A DNA stretch of 64,000 nucleotides. Origin: Spongiimicrobium salis. GTDB lineage: Bacteria; Bacteroidota; Bacteroidia; Flavobacteriales; Flavobacteriaceae. The stretch covers positions 62,001-126,000 of the forward strand of contig NZ_JBHEQA010000001.1 of the NCBI RefSeq assembly GCF_043678055.1, written 5' to 3'. This document shows positions 44,811-53,775 of the stretch, one piece after another; the first letter of the stretch is position 1; each line of letters opens with the position of its first letter. The translations under genes were made by a program, and so were the position numbers. The notes under the pieces were generated by a model that worked only from the letters and a program-made list of their open reading frames with translations, did not search any database and had not been told where the DNA came from.

Positions 44811-45176
44811 AAGAAAAACAGCGACTATATGGTATAGCAGTGGAATTACCCCTGTTTAACTTCCTACCATGTTATGATGGTCTGTTATCTGGGAATCGTC
44901 CTTACGAACCGTTCTGTAACGAAACCGTAACCTACCCCTTTATAAGGCATACCACCCATAAACTCTTGGGAACGGCCAAACCGATATAGCCCTAAGGACG
45001 TGTCGGCCACTCCCCTTTTTTCCCTTCAATTCCACTACTACAACAACTTTTTGCCGGAGCCCGTCCGGTCTTTTTTCAAACCAAAGGTTTTGTTATCTTA
45101 GTTCTGCACATAAAAGATATATAGATCATACAATCTATATTCCCATGTTGGCATTCATTTCTAGGACCAAAATAAT
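44811..45176. other. Intergenic region containing repeat copy B
   Basis: No coding potential is supported. The centre (45011-45096) is the second copy of the dispersed repeat also seen after tRNA-Leu. Close to the next start is ATGTTGGCATTCATTTC (45145-45161), a gene-edge motif that recurs at 46669-46687 and, inverted, at 49146. Confidence 0.5.
45011..45096 (+). repeat. Dispersed non-coding repeat, copy B
   Basis: Aligned by eye with 29291-29375, same orientation, with about one difference in five bases. The best conserved part is TCCGG.CTTTTTTCAAA.CAAAGGTTTTGTTATC near the right end. Confidence 0.65.
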
Positions 45177-46253
45177 ATGAGAAAATTAAGTGTAGCAATA
45201 TTGATGATTTGGACTTCAATAAGTTGCAATTCACAAACGAAAAGAATGGAATCAGATTATACCATTTCAACTGCAGGTGAGAGTGATGAACGAGCAAAAC
45301 AAGTTTTGTCATTTAAAGGTAAGGAGGACAAAAGTGATATTCTAGAACTTAATATTAGACTTCCGAATTTACCTGAAAAGCCTGACTCGATTAAGTACTT
45401 TGCCAATAAGAAATATGATTGGATAATTACAATTGAAGCAAGCCCCGCCAACTTGTTTCATAAAGACTCGATTAAAAAATATATAAACAAGGACTGGCGG
45501 AAACAGCTAATGTATCCTACCGTTTATTGTCTTCCCGAAAAAAGCAACAATTGGACCTATTTATTCGCTGCAAACAATGAGGATGAAACATTTAAGAAGA
45601 TTGCCTTGACCTGGAAACTATATGACCCTATAGAGGATCCTCCGACAATATATAACGAAAAGACACTTTCAGAAATTAACAAGGCCGTCAAAAAGAAAAT
45701 AAAAGAAATAAAAGCAGATAAAATAGAGTACAACTATTCAATTCAAGAGGCTTCTTCGGTTTCAAATGGATTATCTGATTTTGTAACTGAAAATAACCAA
45801 TGGGCCATTATAGTTCTTAAAGCGGACAAGAAATTTGAAGGTAAAGAAATTTGGGATGTAATGATGTCTCTTGGTTTAAGGTGGGGTGATATGGATTTAT
45901 TTCACTGGAGCAATACCGACTTTGAAGTTGGAGACGACCAATTTTTAAGCGTTTGGACAAGTACAGAACCAGGGTATTTTTTTCCTGAAGAAATTGCAGC
46001 TGGCAATGTTAAAACTGAGGATTTAATTTTTGGATTTTCTATACCACGTTCAATTGCACCACAGAAAGTCTTTAAAGTAATGTGCGAAGTGACGGAGTAT
46101 GCTCAAAAACGATTAGGAGGGCAAATATTAGATGGAAATGGCAATAAACTTAACAAAAAAATGGAGTTAGATAGAATTGATCTAATTCTTAAAAATTTGG
46201 GTAAAGAATCAATCAATAGTGGAATTGGAGATGCATTATATTTATTCCAATAA
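45177..46253 (+). CDS. Lipoprotein with ZipA C-terminal-like domain
   Basis: This 358-residue protein has a signal peptide with lipobox T-S-I-S-C (Cys17). Residues ~25-200 are an unassigned domain. Residues ~205-345 follow the ZipA FtsZ-binding domain pattern closely: W-D-V-M-M-S-L-G-L-R-W-G-D-M-D-L-F-H-W, then T-E-P-G-Y-F-F-P, F-G-F-S-I-P-R, and A-Q-K-R-L-G-G-Q-I-L-D-G-N. In gammaproteobacteria this fold binds FtsZ in the cytoplasm. A lipoprotein cannot do that, so the fold must serve another purpose here unless the signal is not used. No clear operon partner. Confidence 0.7.
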   Translation: MRKLSVAILMIWTSISCNSQTKRMESDYTISTAGESDERAKQVLSFKGKEDKSDILELNIRLPNLPEKPDSIKYFANKKYDWIITIEASPANLFHKDSIKKYINKDWRKQLMYPTVYCLPEKSNNWTYLFAANNEDETFKKIALTWKLYDPIEDPPTIYNEKTLSEINKAVKKKIKEIKADKIEYNYSIQEASSVSNGLSDFVTENNQWAIIVLKADKKFEGKEIWDVMMSLGLRWGDMDLFHWSNTDFEVGDDQFLSVWTSTEPGYFFPEEIAAGNVKTEDLIFGFSIPRSIAPQKVFKVMCEVTEYAQKRLGGQILDGNGNKLNKKMELDRIDLILKNLGKESINSGIGDALYLFQ

Positions 46254-46286
46254 AAAACGATATAATTGCTGATGCGTCTTGTTTGA

Positions 46287-46505
46287 TTAAGTGATATTTT
46301 AAAGGACATCGACGTATCATTAAAACAAGAAACTTTTACTTATCATAATGATGATGTGAAGAAAATGCGTAGGGTCAACATTAAGGAAAAACCAATTTCA
46401 ACAATAGTAGAAAAAGTAACACTTTTTGAAAAGATTGGAATATATATTTCCGATGAAAATCGCAAATTGATGAATGAACCTATGGACAAGATGTATGGTC
46501 AATAG
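46287..46505 (+). pseudogene. Remnant open frame without a start
   Basis: An open frame of about 72 codons ends at TAG 46503-46505 and is preceded in frame by a stop at 46284-46286. It has no usable start at its head. The translation has normal-looking, charged composition (D-V-S-L-K-Q-E-T-F-T-Y-H-N-D-D), so it may be the tail of a decayed gene. No family was recognised. The rest of 46254-46704 has no supported gene. Confidence 0.3.
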
Positions 46506-46704
46506 GGTATTTACAGATAAAACAAAAGTTTTATTCCTAGATTAGGCAACGCGTAAAAAGAGTTTTGACGTTTAACAGAAAGAAAAATTAAAAGTAAAAA
46601 CGTTTGTTTTGGCGTAGTGGCAAATCGAAAGTGAAGTGCTTCAAACCTGCCCTTCTGTCTATACACAAAACGTTGGCATCCATTTCCAAAGCTTCCATAT
46701 AAAA

Positions 46705-47271
46705 ATGAAAGAACTTAATACGCTAAAAGAATATAGAAAAGCAAGGAATTATACCCAAGAAGAATTGGCCAAACAATCTGGGATATCCATTAGAACTATT
46801 CAACGTATTGAAAAAGGCTTGACCAAAGGAAGTCCCCATACCCTACGAGCATTAGCAAAAACACTTCATATTGAAAGTACGGATATCTTAATTTCAAATG
46901 AAGAGAACGTTAGGGTTCATGATGATTTTCATAAAGTAAAACTTATGAATTTTAGTATACTCTCCGTATTGCTCATCCCTTTTTGCAATATTATTCTTCC
47001 GACCCTTATTTTTCTCGCCAACAAATCAAATAAACATGTAAACAGCATCGGCAGAAGAATACTTAGCATTCAAATATTAAGTACTTTTCTTTTATCTGGT
47101 CTCGCTATTAGCCTCTTTTTTATTATTGGCCGAGGAAATGGCGCTATTCCCAAACCCGTCCCAATTATTTACTTTATATATACATCGGTAAACATCATCA
47201 TTGTAATTCATACTTCCATTGCAATAGATAAGAAAAAACAAATCTTAAAATTCTTTCCAGACTTGATATGA
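46705..47271 (+). CDS. XRE-family HTH protein with membrane C-terminus
   Basis: The frame opens at 46636, but the ATG at 46705 starts exactly at the HTH domain (MKELNTLKEYRKARNYTQEE). Residues ~5-60 are a XRE/Cro helix-turn-helix (Q-E-E-L-A-K-Q-S-G-I-S-I-R-T-I-Q-R-I-E-K-G). Three or four membrane helices follow (~80-175). Total 188 residues. Membrane-tied XRE regulators are common in Flavobacteriia, but the signal is unknown. It lies 101 bp before a membrane serine hydrolase that could be its target. Confidence 0.85.
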   Translation: MKELNTLKEYRKARNYTQEELAKQSGISIRTIQRIEKGLTKGSPHTLRALAKTLHIESTDILISNEENVRVHDDFHKVKLMNFSILSVLLIPFCNIILPTLIFLANKSNKHVNSIGRRILSIQILSTFLLSGLAISLFFIIGRGNGAIPKPVPIIYFIYTSVNIIIVIHTSIAIDKKKQILKFFPDLI

Positions 47272-47372
47272 CCGCGTCATTGTCATAAAAATGTCATAAA
47301 AATTGCAGACGACTTTTTTATTCATAAAGTCCATATTCGAATAGTTTTGAGTCCAATCAAAATAAAGCGAAC

Positions 47373-49148
47373 ATGAAATTACGAACACTCTTTTTTACAC
47401 TGCTCATTTTAATTTCCGGTCATACCTATTCCCAAGATCTGAATTCAAAAAAACTTAACGAATTTTTTAACGCACTTGAAAAACGAAATGAAGCCATGGG
47501 TAGCATTGCGATTTCCAAAAATGGAAAACACATCTATTCCAGAGCCATAGGTCATAGGACTATCAAAGGAAAAAATACGACGCCTTCAAACACAGCTACG
47601 CATTTTAGAGCTTGGTCCATTACAAAAACATACACCGCAGTTATGATTTTGCAATTAATTGAAGAAGGAAAATTATCACTCCATACGACCTTAGATACCT
47701 ATTATCCTCAAATACCAAATGCAGAGAAAATTACAGTGGAGTTGATGCTAAAACATAGAAGTGGCCTATTTGACTATGTAAACGATACCGATAACCCCAT
47801 AAGCCTGCAGGGTATTGCAGATAAAGATTCAGTTGTAGCAATTATCTCTGGACTTAAACCCAATTTTGAACCAGGGGAAGATTTTAGATATAGTAACACG
47901 AACTATCTGCTTTTAGGATATATTATTGAAATTCTGGATGAAGCTACCTATGAAACCTCCTTATTTAAAAGAATATCTTCCAAGTTAAACCTCAATAGCA
48001 CCTATTTCGGCACAAATACCATAAGTAAACTTGAGAATATTGCTGAAACCTATCACTATGATACGAACTGGAAACCAGTAACGGGAGAAGCGAATTACAA
48101 CAATCATCTTGCAACGGCCGATGGGGGTATTGTAACTACACCTGAAGATATGACGCTTTTTATTGATGCACTATTTAATGAACGCTTAGTTTCTAAGCAA
48201 AGCCTTAATACCATGCTTCAGGGTGAGGAACTGTATAGATTGGGTGTAATGAAAAACCAATTCGAAAACTATGAAGGATATGGTCATACAGGGGGATGGA
48301 TATCTGAATCCAGTCTTTTTTATTACCCTGAACACAAATTGGCCATCGCTTATACCACCAATGGCATTGTTATTAGAAAAGAAGATATCCTAAATAATGT
48401 ATTAAAAATTGTTCATAATAAGCCCTTCGCAGTTTCCATGAATAGAAATCTACAAGCACTTTTAGTATTCGGAATTGGACTATTGTTATGTATAGTGGGT
48501 AAATTAAAACTCAAAAAATTTCTAAACACGGCATATCCACTTTACTTAGGATATAGTATTGCCCTATTATATTGGGCAGGAACCATTATCTCTGGTTTTT
48601 TATATGGCAATAACTATAGCCATGTAAGGGACGGCATACCCGTATTAGATACTTTTTACTCGAATTCTGGAACTTTTAATGCAAGTATTCAATTTACAAT
48701 TGCTTTGTTATCCATTTTGTTTATCTATAGACTATATAAAAGTTCTAAGCGACTTAACATTAACTTTATTCCTCTATTACCCTTGATTTTCATTCCGATC
48801 TATTTAATAGGATCTTCCTTGTTTCCGTCTCCCAATGTCTTATATTCATTTTTTGCAAACTGTATTATCCTTAGTATTCTTAGCCCACTATTAGCTATTG
48901 TTTTATGGAGAAATAAAAGTTTATTAAAAATTAGACGAGGCGCTGTTATCAGTTTGTTTTTGATGATAGTTTCAATTTGCTTTATTATAAGCAGATCATC
49001 TATTCCCGAACTTGTGCATACCTATTGGGGCATTATTCAAAGACTATTGTTTTTAGGATGGACCTCATGGCTTGTCTTCTTAAGCTTTTATTTTATAGAA
49101 GTCTCAAAGCTAAAGCTTCATGCTAAAAGTAAGCTAACAAACCAGTAA
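47373..49148 (+). CDS. Serine hydrolase (class C beta-lactamase fold) with membrane C-terminus
   Basis: This 591-residue protein has a signal peptide at ~1-20. The beta-lactamase-type hydrolase (~25-350) carries S82-I-T-K85, Y-S-N in F-R-Y-S-N-T-N-Y and H-T-G-G in place of K-T-G. About six membrane helices follow at ~360-585. The family includes DD-carboxypeptidases, esterases and peptide-processing enzymes; the substrate is unknown. The active site should face the periplasm. Its stop is the first part of the gene-edge motif TAACGAAATGCCAACAAGG. Confidence 0.88.
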   Translation: MKLRTLFFTLLILISGHTYSQDLNSKKLNEFFNALEKRNEAMGSIAISKNGKHIYSRAIGHRTIKGKNTTPSNTATHFRAWSITKTYTAVMILQLIEEGKLSLHTTLDTYYPQIPNAEKITVELMLKHRSGLFDYVNDTDNPISLQGIADKDSVVAIISGLKPNFEPGEDFRYSNTNYLLLGYIIEILDEATYETSLFKRISSKLNLNSTYFGTNTISKLENIAETYHYDTNWKPVTGEANYNNHLATADGGIVTTPEDMTLFIDALFNERLVSKQSLNTMLQGEELYRLGVMKNQFENYEGYGHTGGWISESSLFYYPEHKLAIAYTTNGIVIRKEDILNNVLKIVHNKPFAVSMNRNLQALLVFGIGLLLCIVGKLKLKKFLNTAYPLYLGYSIALLYWAGTIISGFLYGNNYSHVRDGIPVLDTFYSNSGTFNASIQFTIALLSILFIYRLYKSSKRLNINFIPLLPLIFIPIYLIGSSLFPSPNVLYSFFANCIILSILSPLLAIVLWRNKSLLKIRRGAVISLFLMIVSICFIISRSSIPELVHTYWGIIQRLLFLGWTSWLVFLSFYFIEVSKLKLHAKSKLTNQ

Positions 49149-49319
49149 CGAAATGCCAACAAGGCGTATCATCAATTACGGACTGTTAGTTATACAGACA
49201 ATCATTTCTTACAAAACACTATATTAGTACAAGGGAACAATCCTATGGATAATTCCACGGCCAAATCATAGCCCAGACCCTTAGCCACCAATATAGAGTT
49301 GAACAACAAACAAAATGCA

Positions 49320-49511
49320 ATGCTTAAAAAGATCCTTTGGGGAATACTCTTTATTGGTTTACTAGGAGGTGTTTTTGTATATCAAAAATATACGGTGATA
49401 CTGTCTCCCAATGTTCCTGATGATTTAGAGAATACCATTGTTCATATTCCATCCCATGCTTCCTTCAAGGATGTCGTTGAAATGCTCTATAGGAAGAATC
49501 AAAACGAATAA
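49320..49511 (+). pseudogene. Truncated MltG-like (endolytic transglycosylase) fragment
   Basis: The first ~60 residues of an MltG-like protein are present: a basic start, a membrane helix (M-L-K-K-I-L-W-G-I-L-F-I-G-L-L-G), then S-P-N-V-P...V-H-I-P-S-H-A-S-F-K-D-V-V-E-M-L, which is the LysM-like entry of the family. A stop follows and the catalytic YceG domain is absent. In another frame, 49535-49608 reads F-V-F-F-K-V-A-D-H-W-M, which could be a shifted remnant of the next MltG segment. A start 21 bp upstream (TTG) is less likely. Most likely a decayed partial copy. Confidence 0.45.
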
Positions 49512-49694
49512 ATGAGGACGGAACGGAACAGAGTTTGTTTTCTTTAAAGTTGCCGACCATTGGATGATTGCTCCTCTTACCTATAAAGCATTTGAAGCAG
49601 CTCCTTAACACAAATTAAAAGGCCACATGTAACCTTTCCTATTATTTTTTGTCTTCATGATATAAGAGGTGTTAAAAAACGTAAACCATTTATC

Positions 49695-51416
49695 ATGAAG
49701 ACCATTACAACAAGAAGCCCCTACAAGGGTGTTTTTTTCATAAACCACAATACGATCCACAAAATAATACGATTCCTTTTTATGGTATCCTTTTGTAGTA
49801 TTTCGGCCCAAAACACAGCCGAGGTCGATGCGCTCTTTGAAAAATACAATAGTACGACTACGCCCGGTATTGCAGTTTCGGTAACGAAAGAGGGTAAGGC
49901 CCTTTATCAAAAAGGCTTTGGTATGGCAAATCTGGAATATGGGATTCCGATTAGCGAAAAAACCAAATTTCACGTAGCCTCATTGTCCAAACAATTTACG
50001 GCCTTTATGATCCTGAAGCTGGAGGATGAAGGTCTATTGTCGATCAATGATGACGTACGGAACTATATTCCCGAGTTGCCAGACTATGGCAAGACCATCA
50101 CTATTCATCATCTATTAACACATTCTAGCGGAATACGAGATCAATGGCGACTTCTGGAATTGGCCGGTTGGCGATTGGACGATGTAATTAAGACCGAGCA
50201 GGTTTTTAAATTGATCACCAATCAAAAAGAACTCAATTTTTCTCCCGGGGATAATTTTAAGTACTCTAATTCTGGATACACCTTATTGGCCATTATTGTT
50301 GAACGACTCACCAAAACATCATTTGCCAACTATGCCAAGCAAATCATATTTGAACCTTTGCAAATGAACCATAGCTTTTTTTATGACGACCATGAGGTCA
50401 TGGTACCTAACCGAGCCTATTCCTATAAAAAAGTGAACGACCAACTTAAAAAGAGTAATTTAAATTTTGCCACAGTGGGTCCTACAAGCCTGTTTACGAC
50501 CATTGAAGACATCAACAAATGGGCACATAATTTTAAAAGCAAGATTGTTGGCAATGAACGCATTTTTCAATCGATGAACCAAAAAGCGCAAAAGAACGAT
50601 GGGTCCGTCTCAAGCTATGCCAAAGGTCAATTTGTAAAAAATCACAAGGGCCTTAAAATGATTTATCATTCCGGATCAGATGCCGGATACCGCTGCTATT
50701 TTGCTAGATTTCCAGAGCTTGGCTATGAATTTAGTGTTTTTGCGAACGCATCCTATATCAGTGCTTATGATGAAATTTTTAAGCTTATTGATCATTATTT
50801 GCAAGATTACTATCCCGCCGATGAGAACAATGCCCAAGCGAATGAACCATTTCAGTATAACGATGACCTCTTTGTAAAGCTCTCCCAGGCCGAAATGAAA
50901 AAGTTTGAAGGCACTTATTTTGACCGGGAAGAAAAAAACTACTGGAAGGTGCAATTCAAAAATGATACGCTCTATTGTACAGGAGGGATTTTACCAGAAG
51001 ACATTAAACTACATGCCGTTGGAAAAAAGAATTTTAAAATAAAGGGAACCCCTTATGACATTTCGGTCAATTTTAAGGAAAACGATTATAAGGAACCTAT
51101 TCTTGAATTTAGAATTCCAGACATCATGTGGCTGTGGCTTACAAAAGTGAAAGCGGTGAATACATCAGATTACTTAGGAAGTTATTACAATGAAGAATTA
51201 AATGCAGAATATCACCTGATAGAAAAGAATAATGCGCTGTACTTAACGCATCAAGAATTGGACGATATAAAAATTATACCGATCAATGAGGCCTATTTTA
51301 GTTCCAATAACCGCAACTTTTCAAACATTCGGTTTAAACGAAACAAGATGGAAAAAGTAGTTGGATTTTCCATATCCAACGGCGGTATAGAAAATATTGT
51401 TTTTTCAAAAAAATAA
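49695..51416 (+). CDS. Exported serine hydrolase (class C beta-lactamase fold)
   Basis: This 573-residue protein has an N-terminal hydrophobic signal at ~20-38 (cleavage near S-I-S-A-Q). The hydrolase domain (~42-370) contains S96-L-S-K99, K-Y-S-N-S-G-Y and a H-S-G-S-D-A-G-Y motif in the K-T-G position. The C-terminal ~200 residues are beta-rich, as in DUF3471-type tails of such enzymes. Periplasmic; substrate unknown. It has no membrane tail, unlike the hydrolase at 47373, and so is not a close copy. Confidence 0.88.
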   Translation: MKTITTRSPYKGVFFINHNTIHKIIRFLFMVSFCSISAQNTAEVDALFEKYNSTTTPGIAVSVTKEGKALYQKGFGMANLEYGIPISEKTKFHVASLSKQFTAFMILKLEDEGLLSINDDVRNYIPELPDYGKTITIHHLLTHSSGIRDQWRLLELAGWRLDDVIKTEQVFKLITNQKELNFSPGDNFKYSNSGYTLLAIIVERLTKTSFANYAKQIIFEPLQMNHSFFYDDHEVMVPNRAYSYKKVNDQLKKSNLNFATVGPTSLFTTIEDINKWAHNFKSKIVGNERIFQSMNQKAQKNDGSVSSYAKGQFVKNHKGLKMIYHSGSDAGYRCYFARFPELGYEFSVFANASYISAYDEIFKLIDHYLQDYYPADENNAQANEPFQYNDDLFVKLSQAEMKKFEGTYFDREEKNYWKVQFKNDTLYCTGGILPEDIKLHAVGKKNFKIKGTPYDISVNFKENDYKEPILEFRIPDIMWLWLTKVKAVNTSDYLGSYYNEELNAEYHLIEKNNALYLTHQELDDIKIIPINEAYFSSNNRNFSNIRFKRNKMEKVVGFSISNGGIENIVFSKK

Positions 51417-51529
51417 AACCTATTGGAGAAAAGATCACGGCATGCAAAACCAAATACTTTGGTGAGCAATGCGCTAATTCCGCTTTACTTTTCTCCTAAA
51501 ATGAAAAAACATTAACTTTAGGGAACAAA

Positions 51530-51546
51530 CTCAAGTGCAACTTGAG
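51530..51546. repeat. Short perfect inverted repeat before the DUF2200 gene
   Basis: CTCAAGT-GCA-ACTTGAG, 7-bp arms, 42 bp upstream of the DUF2200 start. No T run follows. It could be a regulator site or an mRNA hairpin. Confidence 0.4.
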
Positions 51547-51587
51547 GAATCATATTCAAACCGTTAGCACCTGTTAAATTGATCCTT

Positions 51588-51965
51588 ATGAAAGTTACTA
51601 CCGAAAAAAATGAAAAGGTTGCCAATATGATCTTTGCATCCATTTACCCACTTTACCTGAATAGATTGAAGAAAAATGACCGAACAAAGGAAGAGCTCGA
51701 TCAAGTAATTCAATGGTTCACCGGTTTAGACCAAGGTGCTTTGCAGGCACTCATAGATGAAAAAGCAACCTTTGGAACACTTTTTCAAAAAGCCAAAATA
51801 CATCCAAACGCCCACATGATCAAGGGGGTGGTTTGTGGGTATAGAATTGAAGAAATAGAGGATGAATTTGAAGTGTACAAGCAATGTAGACGTATGGAAA
51901 AACTGATTGATGAATTGGCAAGAGGTCGTAAGATGGAGAAGATTCTGCGTGAAGAAAAAAAGTAG
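51588..51965 (+). CDS. DUF2200 family protein
   Basis: The Met at 51588 is favoured over an in-frame TTG at 51579; length 125 residues. It is a small soluble protein with the DUF2200 pattern V-A-N-M-I-F-A-S-I-Y-P-L-Y-L-N-R, W-F-T-G, and H-M-I-K-G-V-V-C-G-Y-R-I-E-E-I-E-D near the centre. The family is widespread and of unknown function. A gene-edge motif (CCGTTAGCACCTG) lies 15-30 bp upstream. Confidence 0.85.
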   Translation: MKVTTEKNEKVANMIFASIYPLYLNRLKKNDRTKEELDQVIQWFTGLDQGALQALIDEKATFGTLFQKAKIHPNAHMIKGVVCGYRIEEIEDEFEVYKQCRRMEKLIDELARGRKMEKILREEKK

Positions 51966-52070
51966 AAACCAGTCCTACCAAAACCTAAATTCCATCGAGA
52001 CACCATTTAGCCGGAATGGCAGCCACAATTAGCTTCTGGTTTCTTACAATATAGTACGAGCCCTGCCGTC

Positions 52071-52904
52071 TCAATGATCCTCAAACATGGATTTTGCCAT
52101 TTTCTTTGCGATCTCAACTGTTGATGGCGCGGAAAAGGGCTTTTTAAATTCTCTGATCCAATAGATGATGTGGTTCGGTTTTTCTTCCGGAATGAAATGA
52201 GAAGACCCGGGCAGCACACATAAATTTGCCATGGGCAATGCTTCAAATATTTCCATCGTATGCTTCATGGGAATAGCATCCCTATCGCCTACCATGAGCA
52301 GAACGGGCACATTGATTTTTTGAATGCTATCCATGGGTATTTCTTTCTGATTGGCCATGAGCGCAACATGTTTTTGCATCTGCGGATCGGGTATCTGATG
52401 GTATTGCTTTACAAAAGTCTGTAATTCTGGTTCCAATCCGGAAAATCTAGTATTGGCCCCTGATAGGATCATCCTACTTAATTTGTTGGTGGATTTATAC
52501 CCTATAATCAGGCCTAAAATACCCCCATCACTATGCCCCCAAATAGTGTATTTTTTATATCCTAAATGTTCCATCAGGGCAATGACATCATCCGCCAGAT
52601 CAAAGTAATCCAAATCTCCTTCAGGACAGCTACTAAGCCCATGACATCGGTTATCCACTGCAATAACTTGATGATCTTCCAGCAATTTGGGAATCATAGC
52701 ATACCTACCAACGGCAGAGCCTCCATTCCCGTGAAGCACTAATAAAGGCTCTCCTTCTCCGAATACCTCATAATTGAGATTGCCCCAATCCATCTTTAAA
52801 AAAGTCCGTTCCCCTTTTATTCCATTAGGCAATGTCACCTCTGTTTGCGCTTCCATTGTGATTAGCACAAAGCCCATAATGACAAGTAGCATCTGTTTTT
52901 TCAT
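52071..52904 (-). CDS. Exported alpha/beta hydrolase
   Basis: This 277-residue protein has a signal peptide of ~19 residues (ending T-M-E-A-Q). The alpha/beta hydrolase fold has an oxyanion segment L-H-G-N-G-G, nucleophile S125 in W-G-H-S-D-G-G, acid Asp in M-V-G-D-R-D-A-I-P and His in G-S-S-H-F-I-P-E. It is probably an esterase or peptidase-like hydrolase of the periplasm. It is divergent from an AraC regulator 67 bp away, which is likely to control it. Confidence 0.9.
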   Translation of the reverse strand: MKKQMLLVIMGFVLITMEAQTEVTLPNGIKGERTFLKMDWGNLNYEVFGEGEPLLVLHGNGGSAVGRYAMIPKLLEDHQVIAVDNRCHGLSSCPEGDLDYFDLADDVIALMEHLGYKKYTIWGHSDGGILGLIIGYKSTNKLSRMILSGANTRFSGLEPELQTFVKQYHQIPDPQMQKHVALMANQKEIPMDSIQKINVPVLLMVGDRDAIPMKHTMEIFEALPMANLCVLPGSSHFIPEEKPNHIIYWIREFKKPFSAPSTVEIAKKMAKSMFEDH

Positions 52905-52971
52905 CCTAAAATTTTAACTTTATACAAACCTAATGCGGTCTCTATTTAAATAATTGTAAAAATTAGACAAA

Positions 52972-53775
52972 ATGATACTTATTGAAAAAGATCCTGTCTT
53001 GCCAACAGTAGCGAAATATGTTGATCGGTATCAGTTATTTATTACCAAAGAACCGCTATTTTTCAAAACTATCCCCAATGGTAAAATTGAATGTTACTTT
53101 GTAAAACAGGGCCAATTTAGTAAGTGGGATTCAGAAACGGAATCGTTTACTTTAAGTAATTCATCAGGCATTTTGCCCGCTACGAATGAGGCCACGTTTT
53201 ATCATATTCCTGCAAACATTATCTGCTTAAATATAAAATTCAAACTCCATATTCTCAGTGTATCCCTATGTAAAGGTTTACTAACAAATTGGAAAGACTT
53301 TAACCCTATCCAACTAATTTCCAAAATCGACCAAGAGAATATGCTTTCCTATATTACTGAAGAAAACCCTATCATACCTGTTGATCAACTTGATAGCAGT
53401 ATTGAAAATTCGCTCCGACAATATGCTGTTGATTTGAAAATAGATACTCTTATAACCCTAATAGAAGGGCAAATAACAAATCCTTTAAGGGTTGTAGACC
53501 TTGCCCATAAGATGAATATGTCCCAAAAATCCTTGGAACGTTGGGTTAAAAAACAATTCAATTTATCTCCTAAAGAACTATTGCAGATCTTACGTTTTGA
53601 ACAGGTTTCACACGACCTAAAAAACCAACCCCATAGCAAACTCACAGATTCCATAGCCTATGGGTACTATGACCAATCCCATTTCATAAAAGAATGTCGA
53701 AGAATTACCGGCTATGCCCCTAAAGATTTCTTTGCCAGAATGAAACTTCCTACCAATGACATTGTTTTTGAATAA
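52972..53775 (+). CDS. AraC-family transcriptional regulator
   Basis: This 267-residue protein has an N-terminal DUF6597-like sensory region (~10-140) and a C-terminal AraC domain (~160-262). The second HTH is SIAYGYYDQSHFIKECRRIT, then G-Y-A-P-K-D-F-F. It is transcribed away from the alpha/beta hydrolase gene; the 67-bp shared region probably holds the operator. Confidence 0.88.
   Translation: MILIEKDPVLPTVAKYVDRYQLFITKEPLFFKTIPNGKIECYFVKQGQFSKWDSETESFTLSNSSGILPATNEATFYHIPANIICLNIKFKLHILSVSLCKGLLTNWKDFNPIQLISKIDQENMLSYITEENPIIPVDQLDSSIENSLRQYAVDLKIDTLITLIEGQITNPLRVVDLAHKMNMSQKSLERWVKKQFNLSPKELLQILRFEQVSHDLKNQPHSKLTDSIAYGYYDQSHFIKECRRITGYAPKDFFARMKLPTNDIVFE

Noticed and set aside
45177..46253. 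True ZipA divisome protein
   Set aside because: The organism is a flavobacterium, the protein has a lipoprotein signal in place of the ZipA N-terminal anchor, and there is no Pro/Gln-rich linker; only the C-terminal domain pattern is shared.
49605..49973. Minus-strand frame of 122 codons over the start of the serine hydrolase
   Set aside because: It is antisense to a clear hydrolase gene and has no domain.
29249..51575. Interpretation of the accessory block as a phage-defence island
   Set aside because: Apart from ParDE I see no nuclease, helicase, retron, CBASS, restriction-modification or similar defence gene.
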